The notes: generated from the sequence alone by a model not told the origin. 64,000 nt of DNA from Monodelphis domestica (GCF_027887165.1 NC_077235.1:9310884-9374883); one strand, 5' to 3'. Numbered from the stretch's first letter, positions 12,837 through 22,743 are shown. Translations and numbers: made by a program.

Positions 12837-13710
12837 TTAATGTTTTTCTTGGAAGTCGAGCCACTTGTAAATCCTGCAGGCTTAAAAAGTCAACAATAAT
12901 TATTTTCTCTAAGTAACTTTAGCCAGAACTCTGCCTGGGTTTGCTGCTCTAGTCTTTTCCCATATTTAGGTATTGGCCAGCTCCTTCTGGGGTAGGGAAG
13001 CTCCTGTGGCACATATCAGTATTCCCCTAAAGTTACTGATTATGGATCATCCTTAGGCTCAGTATGAGAGACTAGCCCTGCTTGCCCTCCCTCTACATAC
13101 CACATATGAGGTCACTGAACATGTTCCAAGGCCTAAGGGGCCCAACAGAGAACTCTAGCATCTGTCAATCAGTAAGCCTTTATTAAGATACAAAACACTC
13201 AATCCTTACTCTAAAGGAGCTAACTAATGTTCAAGGGGGAGGGGCAGAAATTTCATGTGCAAATATATTACAGAATATATATAATACAAAAGTTAAATAG
13301 AAAGTTTAACAGTAGGGAAGAAATTCAATCATAAATTGGCAAAGACTGTCTGCAATCTTAATCCCTTGTTCCCTTGACCAGTCAGTGTTCTTGTATCTTC
13401 AGAGTTAGCTAATGAGATGAGGCTTAGCTAAATGAAACTCTCTCCTTTTCTTTCTTAGGCTCCAAGTTTACGCTTCCAAACAGCACTCTTCTGAGGATTC
13501 ACCTTTCACAGACAAGATGGGACAACCTAAAGGAACCATCCATGGCCTACAAGGTACTCACATCCTGGGACCTTGGCCAGCTAAGCTATCATCCTCCAAC
13601 AAATCCTGCTTGGACATGTAAGTTATGCACTGGTCCCCTCTTCCTCACTTGCATCACTCTAGGTGTCTATCTCTCTCCCTCCCTTGGTGTCTGTCTACAT
13701 AGGGGATCTC
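12837..13710 (+). repeat. Palindrome, left arm (874 bp)
   Basis: Base-by-base comparison with the reverse complement of 14149-15022 gives equal length, no gaps and three substitutions, at about 12857, 12972 and 13540. Outside 12837 the similarity stops abruptly. The arm holds a worn L2-like 3' end in minus orientation (cctttattaaga, about 13177) and an exon-like block at 13459-13617. Confidence 0.95.
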
Positions 13711-14148
13711 CGTCTTCTCTCCCTTCTTTTTCTCATCTACCCTTTACCTCTTATTTTCTCACTCTTTCCTTTCTCATTTCCATCTTCTCTCCTTTTTCTC
13801 TTTTTCATCTCCTATATCTTCTGTCTGTCTTTTTATCCTTTCCTCTCTTCTCCATTTCTGTCTATCCCTTCCCCTCTTTATTTTCGCACTCTTTCCAATC
13901 TCTTTTCTCTCCTCTCTCCTCTCTTCACTCTTATTTCCTCACTCTTTCCTGTCTTTTATCCTCTCCCCTCTACTCAACCTATTTCTCTCTTCCCTCTCCT
14001 TTCCTATCCCTCTTCTCTCTTTCTTGACTTCAAGTCAAGAAAGAGAGAAGAGGAAAGGAGATGGAGAAGAATTTAGAATAAAAAGACAGAAAAGATATAT
14101 AGGAAGAAGCGGCAAGAGACAAAGAGAGAGTAGAGGAAATAATGAAGA
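13711..14148. repeat. Palindrome centre, pyrimidine/purine switch
   Basis: Left of 14031 the + strand is almost pure C/T for about 320 bases; right of it the strand is purine-rich for about 117 bases. The exact centre is cttgactt-c-aagtcaag around 14031, with matching arms of at least 20 bases, so the hairpin has essentially no loop. The C/T side is about 200 bases longer than the G/A side, as expected from slippage in simple sequence or loss during replication. Confidence 0.9.
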
Positions 14149-15022
14149 GAGATCCCCTATGTAGACAGACACCAAGGGAGGGAGAGAGATAGACACCTAG
14201 AGTGATGCAAGTGAGGAAGAGGGGACCAGTGCATAACTTACATGTCCAAGCAGGATTTGTTGGAGGATGATAGCTTAGCTGGCCAAGGTCCCAGGATGTG
14301 AGTACCTTGTAGGCCATGGACGGTTCCTTTAGGTTGTCCCATCTTGTCTGTGAAAGGTGAATCCTCAGAAGAGTGCTGTTTGGAAGCGTAAACTTGGAGC
14401 CTAAGAAAGAAAAGGAGAGAGTTTCATTTAGCTAAGCCTCATCTCATTAGCTAACTCTGAAGATACAAGAACACTGACTGGTCAAGGGAACAAGGGATTA
14501 AGATTGCAGACAGTCTTTGCCAATTTATGATTGAATTTCTTCCCTACTGTTAAACTTTCTATTTAACTTTTGTATTATATATATTCTGTAATATATTTGC
14601 ACATGAAATTTCTGCCCCTCCCCCTTGAACATTAGTTAGCTCCTTTAGAGTAAGGATTGAGTGTTTTGTATCTTAATAAAGGCTTACTGATTGACAGATG
14701 CTAGAGTTCTCTGTTGGGCCCCTTAGGCCTTGGAACATGTTCAGTGACCTCATATGTGGTATGTAGAGGGAGGGCAAGCAGGGCTAGTCTCTCATACTGA
14801 GCCTAAGGATGATCCATAATCAGTAACTTTAGGGGAATACTGATATGTGCCACAGGAGCTTCCCTACCCCAGAAGGAGCTGGCCAGTACCTAAATATGGG
14901 AAAAGACTAGAGCAGCAAACCCAGGCAGAGTTCTGGCTAAAGTTACTTAGAGAAAATAATTATTGTTGACTTTTTAAGCCTGCAGGATTTACAAGTGGCT
15001 CCACTTCCAAGAAAAACATTAA
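14149..15022 (-). repeat. Palindrome, right arm (874 bp)
   Basis: This is the inverted copy of 12837-13710 and about 99.7% identical. The sequence following 15022 bears no relation to that preceding 12837. The long L1 that adjoins the left arm is absent here, so the duplicated unit ended at or just inside the L1 insertion site. Confidence 0.95.
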
Positions 15023-15595
15023 GTTGTACCATTTGAGGAAAAGAATCCCAATAACCTATATTTAATAATACTATTTCTTATTACAAAGGAGGGAAAGATG
15101 GTGGGGAGGGCCATGTGGCACAAGCAACACTAAGATCTTACTCTTATCAAAATTGGCTTCAAGAGGGACCAACACACATTCAGTTGGTTATAGAAATCTA
15201 TAGGGATAAGAGAAGGACTGACTGAAGGGAAGGGGGATTGGAGGAGGCAGCGGTCAAAAGAGAAGAAATAAGCTTGCAAGAGAATGTGAATGGGGTGGAC
15301 TCGCACATAAAATGGAAGGGACAGGATTAAAAACTGGAATCCTACAAATATGCTGTTTACAAGAAACACATCTGAAGCAGAGACACACATAGAGGAAAGA
15401 GAAGAGGCTTAAGCAGAATCTATTATGTTTCATCTGAAGTACATAAATGAGGGAAATGACATTTTACTAAGGAGTACCACAGACAATGAAGTAATAGCAA
15501 TACTAAAGATATATGCACCAAATGGTATATATCAGCAAAACAAATTCTGACAGAAAAAGTTAGGAGGAAGTAAGACAAGTCAGGTGGTTACCTAG
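15023..15595 (+). mobile_element. L1 ORF2 endonuclease fragment
   Basis: From about 15280 the + strand reads as worn L1 endonuclease: a 'tgctgtttacaagaaacaca' segment (the LQETH region), then 'aaagatatatgcaccaaatg'. It is broken by frameshifts. The first hundred or so bases after the palindrome are unassigned. Confidence 0.65.
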
Positions 15596-15663
15596 AAAAA
15601 GACATAGACACCGAGGGAAAGGGAAAAGATAGATTCCTACATAGACAATTAGAGAGACAATTA

Positions 15664-15960
15664 TAGATGGAAGGTCAGAGAGGCAGGCAGCCAGCCAGTC
15701 TACCTCTGTCTAGGTGTCAGTCTCTTTAGGGGTGTGTGTGTGTCTCATTGTGTCTCTTATCTGCTTTTCTAGGTGTCTGTCCATCTCTAGATGCCTATCT
15801 TTATCCATCCATCTAAATCTCTATCTAGAATTCTTGCTAACTCTAGATGTCTCTATCTATCTTATCTCTAAATGTCCATCTATCTCTGTGTGTCTGTCTG
15901 GCTGTCTAGGTTTCTCTCTCTCTCCCTCTAGGTGTCTACACCTATCTATCGTTTCTCTCT
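15664..15960. repeat. Degenerate minisatellite (CTAGGTGTCT / TATCTCT units)
   Basis: The stretch consists of variable units built from ctaggtgtct, ctctagatgt and atctatct. Clear ctaggtgtct(a/g) cores start at 15710, 15769 and 15928. The same 10-mer occurs in the palindrome arms (13659-13668 and, inverted, 14191-14200). Confidence 0.7.
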
Positions 15961-16570
15961 CCCCATATTGCTAAAAGAGGGTTTTGTTAACAATAATAAT
16001 TTTCTGCATCATTCGATAATATCTTAGAAAGCATAATGAATTGTCAAAAACAATGCACTTGGGACTCTGTCTTCATTGGCTATTTCCTTGGAAAACTCAA
16101 AAGTATTATTTTCAAGCCATATTCTATGAATCTTCAACCCGACTTTATAAGGAAGGACAGGACAGTATATTATCCAGCACACCCAGAAATCCTTTCAGTA
16201 GAACACTACATCTGTTGCCTAAAATTTTTTGCATTTATAAGTTTATGCTCTAATTGGAGACCACCATTCTTGCTTAACGCATTTGTTGGAAACAGTGAGA
16301 AACTGCTATTTCCCCTCCTTATTCCAGCAACTTACCATTGAGTTGAACCTAAGAAGACCACGTCACACTTTTCTTAATGAATAACCAATTTCTTTTTTGC
16401 TTTTTTACTATGCTGCCTTTGCAACTCAGCTCTGAGGACTCAAGTGGGTAATGTTACATTTTGTTGTCTGCCTGCTATCAGTGATGAGTTCAAATGATTT
16501 CACATTCACATTCTTTTTCAACAATGGCTACTTTGCACAATACCTAATGTGTGTGTTTCTTGTGTTTTAG
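15961..16570 (+). other. End of the last DOCK11 intron
   Basis: This repeat-poor, AT-rich sequence is not recognised as a mobile element. It ends in a pyrimidine/GT-rich acceptor (gtgtttcttgtgttttag) immediately before the coding exon. The open frame at 16036-16341 has no recognisable protein features and is treated as intronic. Confidence 0.6.
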
Positions 16571-16693
16571 ATGTTTCAAGAAGACACAATGCACTCTCCC
16601 TGGATGAACAACACATTACACGTATTCTGTGCTATCAGTGGGACATCAGGTGATGGAGGCTTTGGCTCCCCAAGATACATGGCAGAAGTGTGA
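16571..16693 (+). CDS. DOCK11: DOCK11, last coding exon (C-terminal 40 residues)
   Basis: DOCK11 (zizimin-2) is a DOCK-D family guanine nucleotide exchange factor acting mainly on Cdc42 at membranes, notably in lymphoid cells. This exon follows a good acceptor at 16569-16570 and reads 40 codons to TGA at 16691-16693. The peptide contains '[20 protein letters not shown]' and ends 'GSPRYMAEV'. From memory of the family, the mammalian DOCK11 tail carries the same [13 protein letters not shown] core, while DOCK9 has a related NSLHIFNAISGT core. The catalytic DHR2 domain lies upstream, outside the window or in undetected exons. The ATG at 16571 is an internal Met, not a start. I found no other DOCK11 exon in 1-16570; the intron is inflated by L1s and a palindrome. 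Confidence 0.9.
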   Translation: MFQEDTMHSPWMNNTLHVFCAISGTSGDGGFGSPRYMAEV

Positions 16694-17045
16694 GGAATGA
16701 TGGATGTAGCATTAACCTAGACTGCCCTTTCGTGGGCATTTCTGGAACTGTGCAGATGTTAGAGGGAAGGTTTGATATCTATCCGTGCAGTATTTCTTCT
16801 GACTACCAACAGCCCACACTGTCAGGCTCTCAGACAGGGTGCTCACTTACTGGCAATACTTAAGAAATGTGGAAGTGCCTGAAAAATGTACCACTGCGCT
16901 TGTTTTCTATTTTTTTTTTTGTTAAACCTGTATACCAGAAAGCAGAGCTCGGGTAAATGAATTCAATTTGCTTAATTATAGCTCCAAATTGTAACGGTAC
17001 TATGTAAAGTTGTACAATGGGATAATAAAAGGTGAAACATTTGTA
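16694..17045 (+). other. DOCK11 3' UTR
   Basis: Non-repetitive sequence runs from the stop codon to a canonical signal at 17024-17029, with GT-rich sequence (ctttgtgtcttc) about 45 bases downstream that can act as the downstream processing element. The 3' end is inferred to be near 17045. A T-run occurs at 16911-16921. Confidence 0.7.
17024..17029 (+). terminator. Polyadenylation signal AATAAA (DOCK11)
   Basis: An exact AATAAA about 330 bases after the stop, followed by GT/T-rich sequence. It is the only such hexamer between the stop codon and the next clear LINE fragment at 17500. Confidence 0.75.
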
Positions 17046-17499
17046 ATTTGAAGTCAAGAAAATATTACTTTGTGTCTTCTATTGTCACAGTAGTCCTTGG
17101 GGAATGAGATCAGATGGTTTTCTTAAAACAAATGGAAGAAAGAAAACACTTCAAAAGGGCTAACTGTACTCTCGTCTTCAAGGTGCATTTCGATTAGCTG
17201 AAACAAGAGGATGGTGTCTTCCAGTGGTAACCTGGAACCTACAGAATGAAAATTCCCCAGCTAAGGGATGTGGGTAGAAAATAACAGACCTTCATAACCT
17301 GAAGTTGCTCTGAGAACAAATGAAGAGGCAGGGCCCCCTTCCATACCTAGGGAGGGAGTTCCAGATGTACAGTCTATATGTAAGTAGAATCTAGAGCATG
17401 AAGCATTTGCCTCCAACTTCCTGGGCTCGTGATTTCTCAGCATGATAGGCTGCTTGCAGAACCTGAACCCAAGATGGGCTATGATTACCAGTCTGGGGA
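17046..17499. other. Downstream flank of DOCK11, unassigned
   Basis: Mixed-composition sequence with no gene, tRNA or repeat I can name. It begins the roughly 37-kb gene-free interval before IL13RA1. Confidence 0.5.
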
Positions 17500-17680
17500 A
17501 GGGGGAAAGCACTTATTCAGTGCCAGATCAAACTACCAAAATTATTTTTTAGAACTAGAAAAGATAATTACAAAATTCATCTGGAAGAACAAAAGGTCAA
17601 GAATATCAAGGGAACTAATGGGGGAAAATGTGATGGATGGTGGCATAGCAGTACCAGATTTCAATCTAATACCGGCTGAA
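17500..17680 (+). mobile_element. L1 ORF2 fragment
   Basis: The + strand includes 'acaaaattcatctggaagaa' and 'aggtcaagaatatcaaggga', the segment after the polymerase core found in every longer L1 here (compare 41960-42010). Confidence 0.75.
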
Positions 17681-17789
17681 AAACAGAGTCATGGAGGAGG
17701 GAAACAGGCAAGTTTGGTTCAACCATCAATGTGGGCCAGCAATATGAGGAGGCTTCCCCTGAAGGGAATGGGACTTTAGGCTGCATTAA

Positions 17790-18010
17790 GAAAAGAAGGA
17801 AGGAGATGCTGCCCTGGTCAGACATCATTGGAAGTACTTTGTTTAATTTCGGGTGCTATATTTTAAAAGGAACATCGCCAAGCTTAAATGAGTCTAGAGA
17901 ATCATGTCTAGGATGGTAAGGGGGTCTCAAACCATGACATGAGGAACACAATAAGGAGTTGGGGATGATTAATCCAGAGCAGAAAAAATAGTGTAGAAAA
18001 GATCACCAAG
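17790..18010 (+). mobile_element. CR1/L3-type LINE fragment
   Basis: The text follows the conserved end of CR1-family ORF2: a 'tggtcagacatcattggaag' segment, then 'gggtgctatattttaaaagg', 'ggatggtaag' and 'aggagttggggatgattaat'. Related sequence in birds and mammals encodes the CR1 polymerase C-terminus. It is short and strongly decayed. Confidence 0.6.
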
Positions 18011-18335
18011 TAATAGATGTGGGCTCATGTGAAATATGTATATCTAGGAGTTGTCTAATTTACATGGCTGTCACTTATGGGTGGCATGGATAGATATCTA
18101 CAGCATCTCCAAGGGAGACGGTAAGTTCTGCCTTAATGGGAGCAAAAGAAAGGCTGTGGAAAGATACTTGGTCCTTTCCTTGCCCATCTCATGGACAGAC
18201 AGTCCTCAGATTCAAAGATCTTCTCATTATACCCTTGCATCCAAAGACCCCTGTTATCAAGCTGGCTCAGAACTTTAACTCCAATACAGACTATTCAGAT
18301 CCCGTTTCATAGTTTTGCTTCAGTGAGAGCCAAAT
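18011..18335. other. Unassigned between LINE fragments
   Basis: No gene or element recognised. A 75-codon open frame (18051-18278) has no family signature. Confidence 0.4.
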
Positions 18336-18960
18336 AATTCACTCTTTTCCCAGTAAGATCAGCAGTGAAGCCAAGACGCCCATTATCACCACTACTAGTC
18401 AATATTGTACTAGAAATGCTCGCTCGCTAGAGCAGAAAGAGAAGAAATGGAAAGAATTAGAACAGGCAATGAGGAAACAAAACTATTGCCCTTTGCATGA
18501 TATCATGGCTTAGATTAGAGATTAGAGAATCCCAGAAAATCAGCTAGATGAAACAATGAACAACTTTAGCAAAATATAAAATGCATTACCATCAAAGCTG
18601 AGCAGCAAGTGATAGAAAAAGAAATGCCATGTAAAGTTACTGTAGACAATATAAAACACTTGGGAGTCTTCCTGCCAACACAAGCCCAGGAACTATGAAC
18701 ACAAATGCAAGACTTTGATATAATCAGATCTAAATGACTGGAAAAACACTAATTATTCATGGGCAGGCCAAGACACTACAATAAAAATGGCAATTCTACC
18801 TAGTCAGTGCCATACCAATTAAACTACCAAAACATCATTTTATAGAGCTAAAAAAAAGAGTAGCAAAATTCATCTGGAAGAATAAAAGATCAAGGATATC
18901 AAGGGAATGAATGAAAATAAAATGTGGCTTAGCAGGACCAGACCTCAAACTGTACTCTGT
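18336..18960 (+). mobile_element. L1 ORF2 fragment (polymerase to post-polymerase)
   Basis: Starts at the segment equivalent to [10 protein letters not shown] ('acgcccattatcaccactac') and runs through the region after the polymerase to 'gcttagcaggaccagacct'. Multiple stops are present. Confidence 0.8.
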
Positions 18961-19395
18961 GAATCTTGAAATTTCTCAGACTTGTGAATGTTAAAAATTT
19001 CCCCACTGGGGAATTCTCCATTGGAATAATTCCCTACTGGGAACATTCCCCATTTAAATGTAAGAACTCTACTTGGATCAGAAATGGAAAGACCTCTACT
19101 CCACCCTACTTAGGACTGCTTTAGGGAAGAAAAGCTCCTTGCAGAACAATGGAAAGTACTTAAGCCCATACTTAGGCCATGCCTATTTTTACAATTAACT
19201 ACAAAGGGATGCTAAGTACCTATAAAGGTCAGGTAACTTGTGAACTTACAAGGAGCAAAGAGGTGAAAACTTACTCAGAGCTTTCCTGATGTGAATTACT
19301 CAGAAGTTTTAGCCTACCCAGAAAAGGTGAGAACAAGATGTGAATTAAGAATGGTCTGTCCTTTGAAAAACGTCTACTGTGATTGGTGGATGTAA
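18961..19395 (+). mobile_element. LTR-like fragment related to the LTR at 36246
   Basis: It starts 'tgtgaatcttgaaatttctc' and near its end carries 'ctactgtgattggtggatgt' and 'aatttaggtgata'. The element at 36246-37136 has the same order (tgtaaactct..., then ctgtgattggtagacatgaa at 36651). It stops where an L1 3' UTR begins, so the 3' half of the LTR is missing. Confidence 0.5.
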
Positions 19396-19712
19396 GAATT
19401 TAGGTGATACACTGTGGTACAATCGAAGGTGATGGACTTCTCCATTAGTGTCAATGCAGTGTCCCTGAACAATCTGCAGGGATCTAAAAAATACTATCCA
19501 CAAGCAGAGGATAAACTGTGGGAGTAAAAGCACCGATGAAAAGCAACTGCTTGACTACAGGGGTGGAGGGGATATGACTGAGGAGAGACTCTAAATGAAC
19601 ACTCTAGTGCAGATACCAACAACAGGGAAATGGGTTCGAGTCAAGAACACATGTGATAACCAGTGGAATCGTCGGCTATGGGAGAGGGAAAGGCGGGGGG
19701 AAATGGAATAAT
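19396..19712 (+). mobile_element. L1 3' UTR fragment, first copy
   Basis: The diagnostic order is 'cactgtggtacaatcgaagg', 'atggacttctccattagtg', 'gaacaatctgcagggatct' and 'aaactgtgggagtaaaag', ending in the G-rich stretch before the tail. Confidence 0.8.
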
Positions 19713-20163
19713 GAACTAAAGGGATTCCATGTGAACTGGAAGGACCTCCAGGAAGTGATGCAGAGCGAGAGGAGCAGAACCAGGAGAACATTGTACACAG
19801 AGACTGATACATTGTGGTACAATTGAATGTAATGGACTTCTCCACTAGTGGCAATGCAATGTCCCTGAACAATCTGCAGGGATCTATAAGAAAGAACACA
19901 AGCAGAGGAAAAACTGTGGGAGTAAAAACACAGAAGGAAAACAACTGCTTGATTACATGGGTAGAGGGGATATGATTGGGGATATAAACCCTAAATGAAC
20001 ATCAACAGCATAGAAATGGGTTCTGATCAAGGACACATGTAATACCAGATGAAATTGCACATTGGCTACAGGAAGGGTGGGGTGAGGGGAGGGAGGAATG
20101 GAATATGATTTTTGTAATCAAGGAATAATGTTTGAAATTGACCAAATAAAATTAAAAAAAAAA
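19713..20163 (+). mobile_element. L1 ORF2 end and 3' UTR, second copy with poly(A)
   Basis: After a short junction the sequence returns to the end of ORF2 ('aggagaacattgtacacaga') and repeats the same 3' UTR through 'aataatgtttgaaattgacc' and an A-rich tail ending at 20163. Together with the preceding feature, the 3' UTR is present twice in direct order. Confidence 0.85.
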
Positions 20164-20530
20164 CTCAGCTACCACTCACACCCATCAGATTAGCTAAGAG
20201 GAAAGAAAAGGAAAATGACATATGTTGGAGGGGAAGTGGGAAAATAGGGGCACTAATGTTGAGTTGGCAGCTAGATAGCAAAGTAGATAAGAGTTCTGGA
20301 CCTCTAGTCAGGAAGTTCCCGAGTTCATCTTCCTGTGTTCAAATCTGGCCTCATACACTAATTATCTGTGTGACCCTGGGCAAGTCACTTAACTTCTGTT
20401 TGCCTCAATTTCCTCATCTCTAAAATAAGGTGGCAAGGAAATTGGCAAACCACTCCAGTATCTTTGCCAAGAAAATGGCAAACGGTCACAACTGAAACTG
20501 AACGAGAAATGCACTGTTGGTAGAGTTGTC
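20164..20530 (+). mobile_element. L1 fragment interrupted by a SINE
   Basis: 20170-20262 and 20511-20530 are consecutive pieces of the L1 ORF2 C-terminal region ('cacccatcagattagctaag' ... 'gcactgttggtagagttg'). A SINE lies between them. Confidence 0.65.
20264..20510 (+). mobile_element. tRNA-derived SINE with RTE-type 3' tail
   Basis: A tRNA-like head (ggcagctagatagcaaagtagat, gttcaaatctggcctcat) is followed by 'gtgtgaccctgggcaagtca' and 'ttggcaaaccactccagtat', then 'acggtcacaactgaaactga'. The last part corresponds to the RTE/BovB-like tail that supplies retrotransposition in trans. Confidence 0.8.
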
Positions 20531-20544
20531 ATCTAACTGTTATA

Positions 20545-20850
20545 TCTAAAATTAACATATCTCTTAGTTATTATTTTTATAAAGTTTATTAATAGAAAGG
20601 TCGATAACCACAGAGTTAAAGTTTCTGCTTTAAGTTCCCAGACCACGTGTGCCTAGCCTCCAAGTATCTTCCTCTCCCCCATTACATGTCTCTCTCCAGC
20701 TGTCCACGCAAAGAAGCCCCAGGTGAGCTCTGCTCCTTTCTTTTTTTGATGTACAGCACATTCACAGACATAACTCTAGAATGTGAAGAATGTTGACAGA
20801 CAGGTCAGCAACCCAGGGCGGGGGATAAGATCCCCTCAGTACATAACCAT
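20545..20850 (+). mobile_element. LTR-like insertion in L1
   Basis: L1 sequence is interrupted here and resumes at about 20851. The inserted piece has 'ttttataaagtttattaata' near its start, like the elements at 50502 and 57430. Ends are not resolved. Confidence 0.35.
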
Positions 20851-21530
20851 TCTGGAGTGCAATTTGAAACTCTGCCTAAAGGGCTCTAACTATGCCTCTC
20901 CCCTTTGGCCCAGCAAAAAATACATACATGTGTATGTATGTATGTGTGTGTACATATGTGTACATACACACACACCACTACTAGGTCCCAAAGAGATCAA
21001 TTAAAGAGGAAAGGACCTACTTGTACAAAAATATTTATAGCAGCACTTTTTGTGGGGGCAAAGAATTAGAAACTGAAGGACATCATTTGAGGAATGGCTG
21101 AACAAATTGGGGTACGTGTCGATGATGGAATACTATTGTGCCATAAGGAGTGATGAACAGGAAGATTTTAGAAAAACCTGGAAAGATCTACATGAACTGA
21201 TGCAAAGTGAAGTGAGTAGAACCAGAGGAGCCTTGTACATAGTCACGGCAGTAGTTGGTGTCTGATGATCCACTGTGAATTTACGCTCAATGATACAATG
21301 ATATCACCAAGATGATTCCAAAGGGCTCAAGAGGAAAAATGCTCTCCACCTCCCAAGAAAGAACTGATGGAGTTTGAAAGCAGATCAAAGCCGACTACTT
21401 TTCACTTTACTATTTAGGAGAATTTTTTTGGTCTGTGTTTTCTTTCACGATACATTTGGCACAATTGCACATGTTTTCCATGCATCTTTTTCCCTAACTC
21501 AATGTGATTATGAATTGGGTAGGGCAGGAT
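20851..21530 (+). mobile_element. L1 ORF2 end and 3' UTR
   Basis: The text runs from the 'ctggagtgcaatttgaaact' segment through 'tgtacaaaaatatttatagc', 'tgatggaatactattgtgcc' and 'catgaactgatgcaaagtga' to the 3' UTR. A TG/TATG microsatellite has expanded inside it. Confidence 0.85.
20916..20985. repeat. Alternating purine-pyrimidine microsatellite
   Basis: A run of TATG, TG and AC dinucleotides with near-mirror halves, sitting in an L1 where other copies have unique sequence. Confidence 0.8.
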
Positions 21531-22150
21531 TTATGAGACAGGACTGGGGCCAAACTTAAGGGTGAGGCAACCATTTGTGAAGCCCTCTAAAAACTGAAAC
21601 AGAAACTTCGTGGTGGCAATAATAGCAGGCCCTGGAACTGTGACCTGTGTTTGCCTCACCTGATAATTGTTAGCGCTGACTCAGTAGTTAATAAATAAGC
21701 TGAAGAGGCCCATCAACAAAGAAAGAGTATTGGGAGCCTAAGCCTTTTGTGTATAAAGATCATTCCAGCTATGGTTGAAAATAGGAAATCCTGAATTACC
21801 AAGATTTTCCACAAACTAGTGATTAAGCATTGCTTTGTGCTTCTGGGGTGCAGGAACGGAAGGAAGAAAGAAGTTCATTCTCTTGGAGGAAAGCCGTTGC
21901 GGCTCAGCACCACTTACTGGCCAGTTACAGCCTTTCAACAGCCTCAGCTACCTGATGGATGAACTCCACAGGAAAAGTAATGCAAAGAAGATAACAACAC
22001 AAAAGACCTGATCAAGAAGAGCTGAAGGAGCTGGAGACCGCTTCAACTGTCTGAAAAATAACTGGGAATCCTCCTGCGAGAAACAGTCCTGGCCATTCCA
22101 TGGCCACCTTTAACCCAACTGTATACATAGCACGCACGCAAGCACACACA
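21531..22150. other. Unassigned
   Basis: No gene recognised. The sequence is unlike the L1 and SINE families around it and may be an old LTR or unique DNA. Confidence 0.35.
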
Positions 22151-22560
22151 CGGACCTCAAACAGGCTAGGAGAAAAGAGAACAAAAGGTTGCCAAAATAG
22201 GTGCAACAACACTTGCAATGAGAGTAAAAAACTGGCAACAAAGTGGACAGCCACTGATTGAGCAACTGCTCAGCAAAGAGTGGGAAAACCAAATGACCAG
22301 ATGAAGTAGAGTGGAGGAAAATAGGTCCAGTACAGTCTGCACAATTATGTCGGGAATAAAAAGGAGAACAAAGTCATCACAATTCTGATTGATGCAAAGA
22401 TCAATGTCACCTCCCAAGTACTGAGAATAAAACATGCCCTCTTCTCCTCAGTGGAAAGAGGTAGGAGCGGGATAGATGAAGACACAGGCAATTTGTAGGA
22501 TGCTCTCTTTTTCCTCAAAGGGAGGGTTCTAGAAGTAGAAATGGGTGTTGGGAAATTATT
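22151..22560 (+). mobile_element. Old LINE (L1-like) 3' region
   Basis: Weak matches in the expected order: 'actggcaacaaagtggacag' (the VAKNW region), 'agtagagtggaggaaaatag', 'gcacaattatgtcgggaata'. Heavily decayed. Confidence 0.4.
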
Positions 22561-22574
22561 ATAAAGTGACAGGG

Positions 22575-22743
22575 AGGGGCAGCTAGGTAATACAGTGGAT
22601 AGAGTGCCAGACCTGGAGTTAAGGGGTCCTGGGTTCAAATGTGGCCACAGACCCTTCCTAGCTGTGTGACCCTGAGCAAACCTGTTTGCCTACCCATTAT
22701 CCTTCTGTCTTAGAGTGATACTAAGACAGAAAGTAAGGGTTTA
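22575..22743 (+). mobile_element. Marsupial tRNA-derived SINE
   Basis: Head 'ggggcagctaggtaatacag', then 'gggttcaaatgtggccacag', 'ctgtgtgaccctgagcaaac' and the tail 'aagacagaaagtaagggttt'. Confidence 0.85.

Noticed and set aside
13542..14027. 161-codon frame and its minus-strand twin (14030-14317) as paired genes
   Set aside because: The identical 56-residue start arises from the palindrome arms, and the remainder is translated C/T-rich simple sequence. Kept only as an exon-like observation.
15130..15390. Minus-strand 86-codon frame
   Set aside because: It is antisense to an L1 endonuclease fragment.
16036..16341. 101-codon frame as the penultimate DOCK11 exon
   Set aside because: It does not resemble the DOCK DHR2 end and has no paired acceptor and donor in phase.
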